From positions 1 through 21,672 of the forward strand of contig JBAQIV010000069.1 in NCBI GenBank assembly GCA_049289035.1: a DNA stretch of 21,672 bases, written 5' to 3'. The notes beneath the pieces are model-generated. The model saw nothing but the letters and a program-made list of their open reading frames with translations, was not told the DNA's origin and searched no databases. Below are positions 1 to 6,189 of the stretch, piece after piece. Position 1 is the stretch's first letter. Each line of letters starts with the position of its first letter. Position numbers and translations under genes: made by a program. This stretch comes from JAPUDQ01 sp049289035 (GTDB taxonomy: Bacteria; Patescibacteriota; Saccharimonadia; Saccharimonadales; Saccharimonadaceae).

Positions 1-47
1 GAGATCGAGAGAGCAATAGATAGAGTAAATGTAGCCACTCTATGAAC

Positions 48-76
48 TTTACAAAACAACATATTGTCGTTACAAT
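48..76 (+). promoter_or_regulatory. Promoter of rpsJ
   Basis: TTTACA at 48-53 and TACAAT at 71-76 are separated by 17 nt, a good sigma70-type promoter. Transcription would start near 83, giving a leader of about 150 nt before rpsJ. Predicted from sequence only. Confidence 0.6.
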
Positions 77-170
77 ATATACTTGAATTATCAATCCGTT
101 TCGAGAACTCGGCCAAGCAGAAACCACACTGATCTGAGCATGAGGTTACGAGACACAACTAGTTGCTGTC

Positions 171-205
171 GATATACGGCATACGAAATACTGTATACGG
201 TATAC
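171..205. repeat. Heptamer array (gtatac type) before rpsJ
   Basis: Five degenerate 7-bp units in exact register: gatatac, ggcatac, gaaatac, tgtatac, ggtatac. The last four bases (atac) are constant. The array lies in the rpsJ leader, just upstream of the ribosome-binding segment gcgaccgaagggag (212-225), which also ends every R104 element in this window. Confidence 0.8.
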
Positions 206-230
206 GATTAAGCGACCGAAGGGAGCTCTT

Positions 231-557
231 ATGGCAGACGCCAAAAAACCAGACGCACCACGGATTCGTATCCGCCTCAAAGCGTATGATCACAAAGTGA
301 TCGACCAATCAGCAAAGCAAATTATAGATACGGCGATCCGCACCGGTGCCAGCATCGCCGGTCCTGTACCATTGCCGACACGTCGTAGTACGTACACCGT
401 GGTCAAAAGCCCGCACGTTTACAAAAAGGGCGGTGAAGCTTTTGAGATGCGTGTGCACAAACGCCTTATCGACATCATTGGCGCCACGCCAAAGACAATC
501 GACAGCCTGCAAAACCTCAGCCTACCAGCTGGGTGTGATGCCGAAATACGCATGTAG
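231..557 (+). CDS. rpsJ: 30S ribosomal protein S10
   Basis: S10 is a 30S head protein and also the NusE partner in transcription antitermination. The 108-aa product has the usual family length. It opens with the RIRIRLKAYDHKVID strand-helix at residues 11-25, followed by GPVPLPTRRSTYTVV and the long loop SPHVYKKGGEAFEMR. The ATG follows the ribosome-binding site gaagggag at 218-225. Unlike in the usual S10 operon it is not followed by rplC: a terminator hairpin follows and about 3.7 kb separates the two. S10 therefore seems to be expressed from its own promoter (48-76), uncoupled from the rest of the ribosomal operon. The neighbour upstream of the window cannot be seen. Confidence 0.97.
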   Translation: MADAKKPDAPRIRIRLKAYDHKVIDQSAKQIIDTAIRTGASIAGPVPLPTRRSTYTVVKSPHVYKKGGEAFEMRVHKRLIDIIGATPKTIDSLQNLSLPAGCDAEIRM

Positions 558-585
558 CGTAGCGCCGTAATCGCGCACAGACAGG

Positions 586-622
586 CAGACGTTATGTGAT
601 CTACATTACATAACGTCTGTTT
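586..622 (+). terminator. Terminator hairpin after rpsJ
   Basis: A perfect 12-bp stem (cagacgttatgt at 586-597 with acataacgtctg at 608-619) and a 10-nt loop, followed by a weak T-rich stretch. It ends the single-gene rpsJ transcript. Confidence 0.65.
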
Positions 623-678
623 GATTTCGGTGTATACTTGTAGGTGAAGATTATTTACATTAACTGGAGGACATAGTC

Positions 679-1023
679 ATGGCAAAAGGTAAAGCATTTG
701 GGGCTGCGGTCTTGGGCGCTGTTGTTGGGGCTGTCGCAGGCGTATTGTTTGCGCCAAAAAGCGGTAAAGAAACTCGTGATGATCTAAAACGCAAAGCTGA
801 CGAAGCTAAAAAAGCCGCTGGTGAAAAAGCTGACGCCGCTAAAAAAGCTGCTCGCGAAAGCGCTGACGAAGTAAAAGCAGCAGCAGCACGCGCTGGCAAA
901 GAGTGGAATGAACTGGCCGCTGACGCCAAAGAACGCGCCAGCCGTGTCGCTTCAGACGCAAAGTCGACCGCTACTACTGTCGCCGACACCACGAAGAAAC
1001 ACTTCGACGACAAAAAATCTTAA
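679..1023 (+). CDS. YtxH-like small membrane protein with Ala/Lys-rich helix
   Basis: A 114-aa protein. Residues 7-26 form a glycine/alanine-rich membrane segment that ends in LFAPKSGKETRDDLKRKA, the hallmark of YtxH-domain proteins (a general-stress and gas-vesicle-associated family). The rest, about residues 30-114, is a repetitive Ala/Lys/Asp/Glu-rich amphipathic helix of the apolipophorin/LEA kind (AKKAAGEKADAAKKAA). The topology suggests a membrane-anchored charged helix; the exact role is unknown. The ATG follows a good ribosome-binding site, ctggagg, at 664-670. A -10-like TATACT lies at 633-638. The gene stands alone between two terminators (586-622 and 1043-1073). Confidence 0.75.
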   Translation: MAKGKAFGAAVLGAVVGAVAGVLFAPKSGKETRDDLKRKADEAKKAAGEKADAAKKAARESADEVKAAAARAGKEWNELAADAKERASRVASDAKSTATTVADTTKKHFDDKKS

Positions 1024-1042
1024 AGGTCCATAGTTCCTGATG

Positions 1043-1073
1043 TAAAACCCTCCTCATAAACAGGAGGGTTTTA
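1043..1073. terminator. Terminator after the YtxH-like gene
   Basis: A perfect 12-bp stem (taaaaccctcct at 1043-1054 with aggagggtttta at 1062-1073) and a 7-nt loop. A and T runs flank the stem on both sides, so it could work in both directions. Confidence 0.8.
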
Positions 1074-1097
1074 CTGTCATGACGTTTACGCTATACT
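1069..1097 (+). promoter_or_regulatory. Promoter of the 1105 gene, probably leaderless
   Basis: TTTTAC at 1069-1074 and TATACT at 1092-1097 are 17 nt apart. The start site would be near 1104 while the ATG is at 1105, and there is no Shine-Dalgarno sequence. This gives a leaderless mRNA. The -35 overlaps the right arm of the preceding terminator. Confidence 0.5.
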
Positions 1098-1104
1098 TGT
1101 CGGT

Positions 1105-1398
1105 ATGACAAAAAAACAAAAAAAGGCTCCTCGCCGAGTGAGGACGAGACCAAGTGAAACCGACAGTGCGTATTTTCTTAAAATTGTTCTGTACGTGATA
1201 CTAGGCTCACTTTGGATTAAATTTGCGCATCCGGTGCAGCTGGGTGGTTTTGTGCTCAACGGCGCTCCGCTCGGGTTGGTTATTGGTGTACTGTTTGCCA
1301 GTCATGATCAGTTTCAGGTTGATCGCAAGATCGAATACACTATACTGGTGATAATGGTCATCGTGACGTATTTTTTGCCAGCGGGTATCGTTATATAG
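1105..1398 (+). CDS. Small hydrophobic membrane protein, unknown
   Basis: I do not recognise this 97-aa protein. Its N-terminus (residues 1-18) is strongly basic (KKQKKAPRRVRTRP). Hydrophobic segments follow at about residues 23-40, 46-66 and 76-95, so it is probably an integral membrane protein with two or three spans and a cytoplasmic N-terminus. There is no signal peptide and no catalytic motif. The ATG lies only 7 nt after a TATACT box with no ribosome-binding site, which points to leaderless translation. It ends at the heptamer-rich convergent spacer shared with the VanY-like gene. Confidence 0.65.
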   Translation: MTKKQKKAPRRVRTRPSETDSAYFLKIVLYVILGSLWIKFAHPVQLGGFVLNGAPLGLVIGVLFASHDQFQVDRKIEYTILVIMVIVTYFLPAGIVI

Positions 1399-1400
1399 AA

Positions 1401-1525
1401 CATATTTCATATTTCATAGATCATATAGCAATAATTTTTCATAGACCATAGATCATATGTAGCTGCTATGATATATGACATATGATCTATCTATGTTCTA
1501 TGATCAATGATCTATGAAATATGTG
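1401..1525. repeat. Inverted heptamer arrays between convergent genes
   Basis: The left arm holds catattt, catattt, catagat, catatag (1401-1428) and catagac, catagat, catatgt (1440-1460). The right half (about 1463-1525) carries the same kinds of unit on the other strand (catattt, catagat, cattgat, catagaa, catagat read on the minus strand). The whole spacer can fold on itself, for example catagatcatatgt with acatatgatctat. It fills the gap between the stops of the 1105 gene and the VanY-like gene, so it may act as a bidirectional terminator. Confidence 0.75.
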
Positions 1526-2353
1526 TTAATTGGGGCTTTTTATTATGCCCGGTGTGGCCTGCGCTCTAAACTCATCGAAGGTTAACTCTGCCGCTGTCAG
1601 GTGGCGGGCAAGTACGACACCGACATAACGGAGATGCCACGGTTCGTATGCAATACCAGTAATCGGTTGAGCACCGGCGGGGTAACGGATAATAAAGCCA
1701 TAATCAGGTGCGTGTCGTGCTAGCCAAGCAGCCGAGTCGGTGCCGATGCTGCATTTTTCGGGATTGGCGCGACACGTGGCGGTGTTGTCGTTGATGTCGA
1801 CCGCCAGGCCAGTGTGATGTTCGGAACTACCAGGCGGTGAGACATACTGGTCGGCCAGTGTTTTACCTTTTTTGGCGACAAAATCATCGTACATAGCGTG
1901 TTGGGCGGCGAGTGAGCGATAGGCGCTCGACACAATTAGGTCGTGGCCATCGGCTTTGGCCGCGGCAAATAGTTGCGTGAGCGGCTGCGCAATGCGGGTA
2001 GAGATTTTTGCCTCAGAATCAGATGAACTAAACGGCAATGTCAGGGGCTGCAGGTCAGTCGACACGTAGCTAGCCGGTAGTTTGTAATTTTTCGTCGCAT
2101 ACACCCATGCTCCATTGCTAGCAAAGATGTCGCGCGACGGCACATAGAGAGGGGTATCGCTACCGGGCAGAGTGAGCTTGAGGAGTGAACTCGTTGCCGC
2201 GTGCTCGGCCATGACGTCGCTGCTGTCGTAAGCAAGGACAATCGAACGATGCATCATGAAGATATACCAGCCAATGATACCAGCAATGACTACCAGTAGC
2301 ACAACCCCAAACCATGAGGTCGAACGGCGTGGTGTGGGTAAAGTATGGCGCAT
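1526..2353 (-). CDS. VanY-type D-alanyl-D-alanine carboxypeptidase, membrane-anchored
   Basis: A zinc peptidase of the M15B/VanY (LAS) family that would trim D-Ala-D-Ala ends of peptidoglycan stem peptides outside the membrane. The product has 275 aa. Residues 14-34 form one membrane anchor (WFGVVLLVVIAGIIGWYIF). The catalytic domain spans about 115-255. It shows the YRS substrate motif (145-147), the SxHxxGxAxD zinc motif as SEHHTGLAVD (177-186, H179 and D186), and EPWH (E237 catalytic, H240 zinc ligand). I chose the ATG at 2353 because an extended -10 (TGGTATGAT on the minus strand) ends 6 nt before it. An in-frame start further upstream would run into the divergent gene. The target could be its own wall or that of a host bacterium. 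Confidence 0.85.
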   Translation of the reverse strand: MRHTLPTPRRSTSWFGVVLLVVIAGIIGWYIFMMHRSIVLAYDSSDVMAEHAATSSLLKLTLPGSDTPLYVPSRDIFASNGAWVYATKNYKLPASYVSTDLQPLTLPFSSSDSEAKISTRIAQPLTQLFAAAKADGHDLIVSSAYRSLAAQHAMYDDFVAKKGKTLADQYVSPPGSSEHHTGLAVDINDNTATCRANPEKCSIGTDSAAWLARHAPDYGFIIRYPAGAQPITGIAYEPWHLRYVGVVLARHLTAAELTFDEFRAQATPGIIKSPN

Positions 2354-2390
2354 CTTACTATCATACCATTGTGCTAAAATATAACGCATG
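2351..2390. promoter_or_regulatory. Divergent, compact promoter pair
   Basis: On the minus strand an extended -10, TGG plus TATGAT, reads 2365 to 2360 and lies 6 nt before the VanY ATG (2353-2351). On the plus strand TAAAAT at 2375-2380 lies 7 nt before the ATG at 2388. Both transcripts would be leaderless, and only about 34 bp separate the two start codons. Confidence 0.5.
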
Positions 2391-3101
2391 AAGAATCGTT
2401 TTGCTGCCACCCTAGCACTCCTTATAGCGACGGGATTGTATGTGTATAGCGCGTCAGCTATGGAAGACACGCCGAGCTATAATTGTCAGGATGCCAAATC
2501 CATCTGGTGCCTGGCGCCACGTGCCGATAGTTCGCTCAGTGGTCTGCGCGAAGCGACAGTACCAAAGCTAGCGACACCTGATTGGTTTGAGCCGGTAGCT
2601 TCAGTGACACGGACAGTGACATATACTGTCGCAACCAAGGGGGCGATTACGGCAAGTATGGACGAATTTCGTGCGGTGGTCGCTGCAACACTCAATGATC
2701 CACGCGGCTGGTCACGCCTGGGTGTGGCATTTCAACGAGTCGAGAGCGGAGGTGATTTTACCGTGGTGTTGGCAGAAGCGTCACAGATGCCAGGCTACAA
2801 TGCCGTCTGTGACACGTATACAAGCTGTTCGATCGGGCGCAATGTCGTGATCAACCAAGATCGCTGGGTGGGCGCAGCGACTGCGTGGAATCAAGCAGGC
2901 GGCGGACTTGAGGGGTATCGTCAGTACGTAATTAACCACGAGGTAGGTCATTGGCTCGGACATGGCCACCGTACCTGTGAAGCTGCTGGACAACCTTCAC
3001 CTCTTATGCAGCAACAGACACTTGATCTTCACGGCTGTACGCCCAACCCGTGGCCGCTCGGTGGTGAGATGTACTCGCCAAGTCTGGGGATACGTTCATG
3101 A
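2388..3101 (+). CDS. Secreted DUF3152-like metalloprotease
   Basis: A 237-aa exported protein with the metzincin-type zinc motif HEVGHWLGHGH at 184-194 (HExxHxxGxxH: H184, H188 and H194 as ligands, E185 as general base) and a candidate Met-turn M207 in PSPLMQQQ. Residues 5-25 are a signal peptide or anchor. The pattern FRAVVAATLNDPRGWSRLGVAFQRV followed by CSIGRNVVINQDRW matches DUF3152 as I know it from Actinobacteria. Cysteines at 141 and 147 and near 197 and 217 fit extracytoplasmic disulphides. The start is leaderless (TAAAAT box at 2375-2380). Its stop overlaps the next start (ATGA at 3098). Role inferred: cleaving surface or host proteins, or processing envelope proteins. Confidence 0.8.
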   Translation: MKNRFAATLALLIATGLYVYSASAMEDTPSYNCQDAKSIWCLAPRADSSLSGLREATVPKLATPDWFEPVASVTRTVTYTVATKGAITASMDEFRAVVAATLNDPRGWSRLGVAFQRVESGGDFTVVLAEASQMPGYNAVCDTYTSCSIGRNVVINQDRWVGAATAWNQAGGGLEGYRQYVINHEVGHWLGHGHRTCEAAGQPSPLMQQQTLDLHGCTPNPWPLGGEMYSPSLGIRS

Positions 3102-3961
3102 GCGAAGGCTTCACGAGTCGTCACGGCAAGTACACAGCGGTTGTCGCTGAAGAGCTACAGTCATCTCGACCAACTTCTCCTGCTCCCGCACGTAGTTCAC
3201 AGAGTAAAAAACCTCGTCCCAGACGAAAATTTGCAGTACCGCAGATAAAACTATCAAAGCGCACCTGGGCGATTGTTGCGTCAATCGTTGTTATAGGTGG
3301 TATCGCCGCACTTCTCTCGGCCGACAGTGTGAAGCGCGATTATGAACGCCAAGCCGCTGCGATGAATCGTTCGATTGCTGAGGCGGGTAAGCAGTCCCCA
3401 AGCGACGGTGCGTCGGCCGTGGCGGTGGCTGATACGCTCCTCGCTGCTCTGTCTGCGCCAACTCGTTGCAGCGTAACTGGTATAGACGTCATAAGTTGGT
3501 ATGGGCCAGCTAAGACGGCTCGTCAGGACTGCCAGGCAACTGCCGAGCGGTACGGCCGTCTTAGATCTGCCGTTTCGACGCTCAAATCGGTTGCGCTCTA
3601 TACGACTTCGGTCGATACGGCCCTCGCGCCAGCGTTGGCCTCACCACGTGACGGCGGCTATGCCATCGTTAGTGATTACACGGCTGCTTGGAAAAAAGCG
3701 AATGAAGACATAGGTGCATTGCGGCCAGAAGCTTCACTGCAAGATGCACACGCTTCGCTTGCGACCAAGGTATCGGCCATACGAGACGCCTGGCAAAAGC
3801 TCGAGACAGCGAGCGGCAAGCACGACAAAGCAGCGTTTCAGTCAGCCGAAACCGAGCTGGGTAAAGCTTACGAAGACCTTCGCGGTGTCGCCGATCAGTT
3901 ACACGGTGTACTGCAACGGCAGCAAACGGCCATAACTGAGGCTATTTCAGTGCCGCGCTAA
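3098..3961 (+). CDS. Single-span membrane protein with extracytoplasmic helical domain, unknown
   Basis: I do not recognise this 287-aa protein. Residues 1-55 are a Ser/Pro/Arg/Lys-rich, probably disordered cytoplasmic tail (RPTSPAPARSSQSKKPRPRRK). Residues 57-74 form one membrane span (WAIVASIVVIGGIAALLS). The remaining 210 residues are mostly helical and rich in Ala, Lys and Glu, with a pair of cysteines at about 123 and 141 that could form a disulphide. The start overlaps the stop of the DUF3152-like protease by 4 nt (ATGA), so the two are translationally coupled and probably act together at the envelope. There is no enzymatic motif; it could be a scaffold or partner. Confidence 0.75.
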   Translation: MSEGFTSRHGKYTAVVAEELQSSRPTSPAPARSSQSKKPRPRRKFAVPQIKLSKRTWAIVASIVVIGGIAALLSADSVKRDYERQAAAMNRSIAEAGKQSPSDGASAVAVADTLLAALSAPTRCSVTGIDVISWYGPAKTARQDCQATAERYGRLRSAVSTLKSVALYTTSVDTALAPALASPRDGGYAIVSDYTAAWKKANEDIGALRPEASLQDAHASLATKVSAIRDAWQKLETASGKHDKAAFQSAETELGKAYEDLRGVADQLHGVLQRQQTAITEAISVPR

Positions 3962-3984
3962 ACAGATGACGTACCTTTAATGTC

Positions 3985-4116
3985 GTAACCAAAACCTCAA
4001 AACTTCTCTTTCAGAGCAACTGCCCCTCGCCGCTAACTGATTAGCCTTCGCCTTGGCGAGGGGCTGGCCCTCAAGGCCAACTGCTCCTTTAAGAGAAGTT
4101 TTGAGGTTTTGGTTAC
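3985..4116. repeat. 132-bp palindromic element with branched hairpins
   Basis: A perfect 26-bp inverted repeat forms the outer stem (3985-4010 with 4091-4116; both arms contain cctcaaaacttctctt or its complement). Inside are nested pairs: gcccctcgcc 4022-4031 with ggcgaggggc 4055-4064, gctaa-ctga-ttagc at 4032-4045, and tggcc-ctcaa-ggcca at 4065-4079. It lies between the envelope operon and the L3 promoter. It could be a terminator, a stable RNA fold or a miniature mobile element. No T-run follows the stem. Confidence 0.85.
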
Positions 4117-4152
4117 GTAGACTGCGTTGTAGCGTGAAAAAATAGGTGCATG

Positions 4153-4182
4153 TTGACACCACTGTTACCCATCTGTTACACT
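4153..4182 (+). promoter_or_regulatory. Main promoter of the rplC operon
   Basis: Consensus TTGACA at 4153-4158, then 18 nt, then TACACT at 4177-4182. A second -10-like TATAAT lies at 4235-4240. Transcription from the first would start near 4189 and give a leader of about 140 nt before rplC. Confidence 0.65.
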
Positions 4183-4212
4183 AGAGCGGTAACATGTAAG
4201 AAATATTAGTAT

Positions 4213-4307
4213 TTCTTGGTGAATTAGCGCGTCTTATAATCGTATAACAGATATAAGATACGGCTAGCCACCAAGAATTTTAAGTGGACAGGGTCATTGC
4301 GACCCTG
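4213..4307 (+). promoter_or_regulatory. Structured leader of rplC
   Basis: Within the leader, ttcttggtg (4213-4221) pairs with caccaagaa (4269-4277), and a 7-bp hairpin cagggtc-attgc-gaccctg lies at 4289-4307, just before the ribosome-binding site. S10-type operons are commonly controlled by a ribosomal protein (L4 in Escherichia coli) binding the leader. Whether that applies here is inference. Confidence 0.45.
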
Positions 4308-4331
4308 CCGGAGAAGGGACAAGAGTTCGTC

Positions 4332-4946
4332 ATGAAAACTCTCCTCGGTACCAAGATTGGTATGACCCAGATCCTCGGTGAGGATGGCGTAATGATTCCA
4401 GTTACGCTTATTCAAGCTGGCCCATGTACTGTGACTCAGGTGAAAACCGTCGACACCGACGGCTACGCTGCAGTACAACTTGGGTATGGTGAGGGTAAGA
4501 ACCTGAGCAAGGCCGTAGCGGGACACGTCAAGAAGGCTGATATCACTCCAAAAGTGATCTCAGAGGTTCGCGTGTCTGAGCTTCCCGCTGAAATCAAGAT
4601 CGGTGACGCATTTGACGTCACTGTTTTTGAACTCGGCGACACCGTCGATGTGACGGGTATCAGCAAAGGTAAAGGCTTCGCTGGTACGATCAAACGACAC
4701 AACTACAACCGCCAGCGTAAAACGCACGGTGGCAAAGGTGACACCCGCAAAGTCGGGAGCATCGGTAGCATGTATCCACAAAAAATCTTTAAAGGCAAAA
4801 CCATGGCCGGGCAGATGGGTCACGATCAAGTGACGGTCAAGAACCTCGTGGTTGCCTACATCGATGCTGCGGACAACCTCATAGGGGTTAAGGGTGCTGT
4901 ACCTGGTCCACGTAAAGGCATCGTCACGATCGGAGGCAGATTATGA
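4332..4946 (+). CDS. rplC: 50S ribosomal protein L3
   Basis: L3 is an early-assembly 50S protein whose long loop reaches the peptidyl-transferase centre. The start at 4332 gives 204 aa beginning MKTLLGTKIGMTQ, the standard L3 N-terminus, with a ribosome-binding segment gagaaggg at 4311-4318. An in-frame GTG at 4284 would add 16 residues unlike L3. The signature GKGFAGTIKRHNYNR at about 115-129 and the GSIGSMYPQKIFKGKTMAGQMG loop region are intact. It is the first gene of the long ribosomal operon here, because rpsJ has been moved away. The 145-bp gap to rplD holds a heptamer array. Confidence 0.97.
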   Translation: MKTLLGTKIGMTQILGEDGVMIPVTLIQAGPCTVTQVKTVDTDGYAAVQLGYGEGKNLSKAVAGHVKKADITPKVISEVRVSELPAEIKIGDAFDVTVFELGDTVDVTGISKGKGFAGTIKRHNYNRQRKTHGGKGDTRKVGSIGSMYPQKIFKGKTMAGQMGHDQVTVKNLVVAYIDAADNLIGVKGAVPGPRKGIVTIGGRL

Positions 4947-4950
4947 GAAA

Positions 4951-5063
4951 TGTAACTTGTAACCTGTCACCTGTCACAAAAAATTATCAATTAGCATGTA
5001 ACTATGTGGTTACGAATTGTTACACGTCACACGCTAATATTTCGTCACAGGTTAATCGTTACA
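4951..5063. repeat. Heptamer arrays (tgtaacc / cgttaca) between rplC and rplD
   Basis: Four in-register 7-mers, tgtaact, tgtaacc, tgtcacc, tgtcaca (4951-4978), follow the rplC stop directly. A hairpin gtaac-tatgtg-gttac follows, and further 7-nt units (cgtcaca, ggttaat, cgttaca at 5043-5063) end shortly before the rplD ribosome-binding site aaaggaga. Confidence 0.7.
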
Positions 5064-5091
5064 CGCCAATCCTAGATAAAGGAGACTTGTA

Positions 5092-5757
5092 ATGCCTGAA
5101 ACTACTTCCAAGCTAAACAAGGACATATTTGGAGTCGAGGTCACCAACCACGAACTTCTTCGTCTTGCCTACGATAGCTACCTCGCTGCTGGGCGCAATG
5201 CGCACGCAACCACCAAAGAACGCGGCGATGTCCGTGGTGGTGGTAAAAAGCCGTGGAAGCAAAAAGGCACCGGCCGAGCCCGCTTCGGCAGCTCTCGCAA
5301 CCCGATCTGGCGTGGCGGTGGTATCGTCTTCGGGCCAAATGGCACTGAAAACTACACCAAGAAAATTTCAGTTAACGGCAAACGCGTCGCCCTGCGCCAA
5401 GCCTTGAGCCTGGCCAATAAAGCCAAGAAAATCACGGTCATCACGACATTTGCCTGCCCTGAAGGCAAAGTAAAAGAGACGACTAAAGTCCTCGTTGCCA
5501 ACAAAGTCGATCCTCGCGCACGAGTACTTCTCGTCGTCAGCGAAAAAGACGACCTCGTTCGCCGCGCAACCCGCAATGTTGCGCAGGTCAAAGCTGTCCA
5601 AGCAAATTACCTCAATGTCGTCGACATCCTCAATGCCGATGTCATCTTGATGAGCAAAAAGTCAGTCGATATGATCGAAACCTGGCTCGCTCCTTCCAAA
5701 ATCCAAAATCCAAAATCCAAAATCCACTCTGAACCGATCGAAGGGAGCGCCTCATGA
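5092..5757 (+). CDS. rplD: 50S ribosomal protein L4
   Basis: L4 binds 23S rRNA and lines the exit tunnel; in many bacteria it also autoregulates the S10 operon. It has 221 aa with the ribosome-binding site aaaggagac upstream. The tunnel loop GGKKPWKQKGTGRARFGSS lies at 49-67 and continues to PIWRGGGIVFGP (71-82), as in the family. The C-terminus is odd: residues 202-212 read SKIQNPKSKIH, an exact translation of four tccaaaa heptamers, so a repeat array has been absorbed into the coding sequence. The last 10 residues follow it. The stop overlaps rplW by 4 nt. Confidence 0.96.
   Translation: MPETTSKLNKDIFGVEVTNHELLRLAYDSYLAAGRNAHATTKERGDVRGGGKKPWKQKGTGRARFGSSRNPIWRGGGIVFGPNGTENYTKKISVNGKRVALRQALSLANKAKKITVITTFACPEGKVKETTKVLVANKVDPRARVLLVVSEKDDLVRRATRNVAQVKAVQANYLNVVDILNADVILMSKKSVDMIETWLAPSKIQNPKSKIHSEPIEGSAS
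5695..5722. repeat. Heptamer array (tccaaaa x4) inside the rplD 3' end
   Basis: Four perfect tccaaaa units lie in the coding region of L4, encoding part of its C-terminal tail. The same heptamer occurs before rplF (11650-11670) and inverted at 11537-11564. Confidence 0.9.
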
Positions 5758-6080
5758 TTACCCTCATTCCCCGTATGACCGAAAAAGCCTACGCCGAGAG
5801 TCTTAAAGGCACCTATGTGTTTAGTGTACCGCTCACGGCCGTCAAAGCTGAAGTCGCTCGCGCTGTCGAGTCACAGTATGCCGGCACCAAGGTTAAAGAC
5901 GTCCGATTGGTTGTACAGAACGGTAAAACAGTTCGCGCCTACCGAGGTAAACGCGCCAACCCAGGCCGCGCCCAGCGTGCCGACACGAAGAAGGCCTATG
6001 TAAGCCTTTCTGAAGGGGCTATCCAGCTCTTTAAGGAAGAATCTGAAGGTACCGACGGGACGAAGGAGAAGAAATCATGA
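5754..6080 (+). CDS. rplW: 50S ribosomal protein L23
   Basis: L23 sits at the tunnel exit and docks trigger factor, SRP and the translocon. It has 108 aa beginning MITLIPRMTEKAYAES, the conserved start helix. Residues around KVKDVRLVVQNGKTVRAYRGKRANPGR carry the rRNA-binding loop. An acidic and lysine-rich tail ends the protein. The start overlaps the rplD stop (ATGA), with the ribosome-binding segment gatcgaagggag inside rplD. The first R104 element begins on the last base of the stop codon. Confidence 0.96.
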   Translation: MITLIPRMTEKAYAESLKGTYVFSVPLTAVKAEVARAVESQYAGTKVKDVRLVVQNGKTVRAYRGKRANPGRAQRADTKKAYVSLSEGAIQLFKEESEGTDGTKEKKS

Positions 6081-6183
6081 TGCAACATGCAACATGCAAC
6101 ATGCAACATGGGATAATCGCATTTGGGACTGTTTCTTCCCATTTTGCCTACCCCATTTTGCCTACCCCTGCGACTAAAAGGAG
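6080..6183 (+). repeat. R104 element, copy 1 (rplW-rplB)
   Basis: 104 bp: four atgcaac heptamers, the core ggataatcgcatttgggact, two tandem cccattttgcctac-type units, and the end tgcgactaaaaggag, which is the ribosome-binding site of rplB. It starts on the last base of the rplW stop. The heptamer pattern is type 1 (all four units alike). Confidence 0.95.
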
Positions 6184-6189
6184 CATGCG

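Noticed and set aside
3977..4162. 61-aa minus-strand ORF over the palindrome
   Set aside because: It only reads through the palindromic element; there is no ribosome-binding site and the palindrome explains the sequence.
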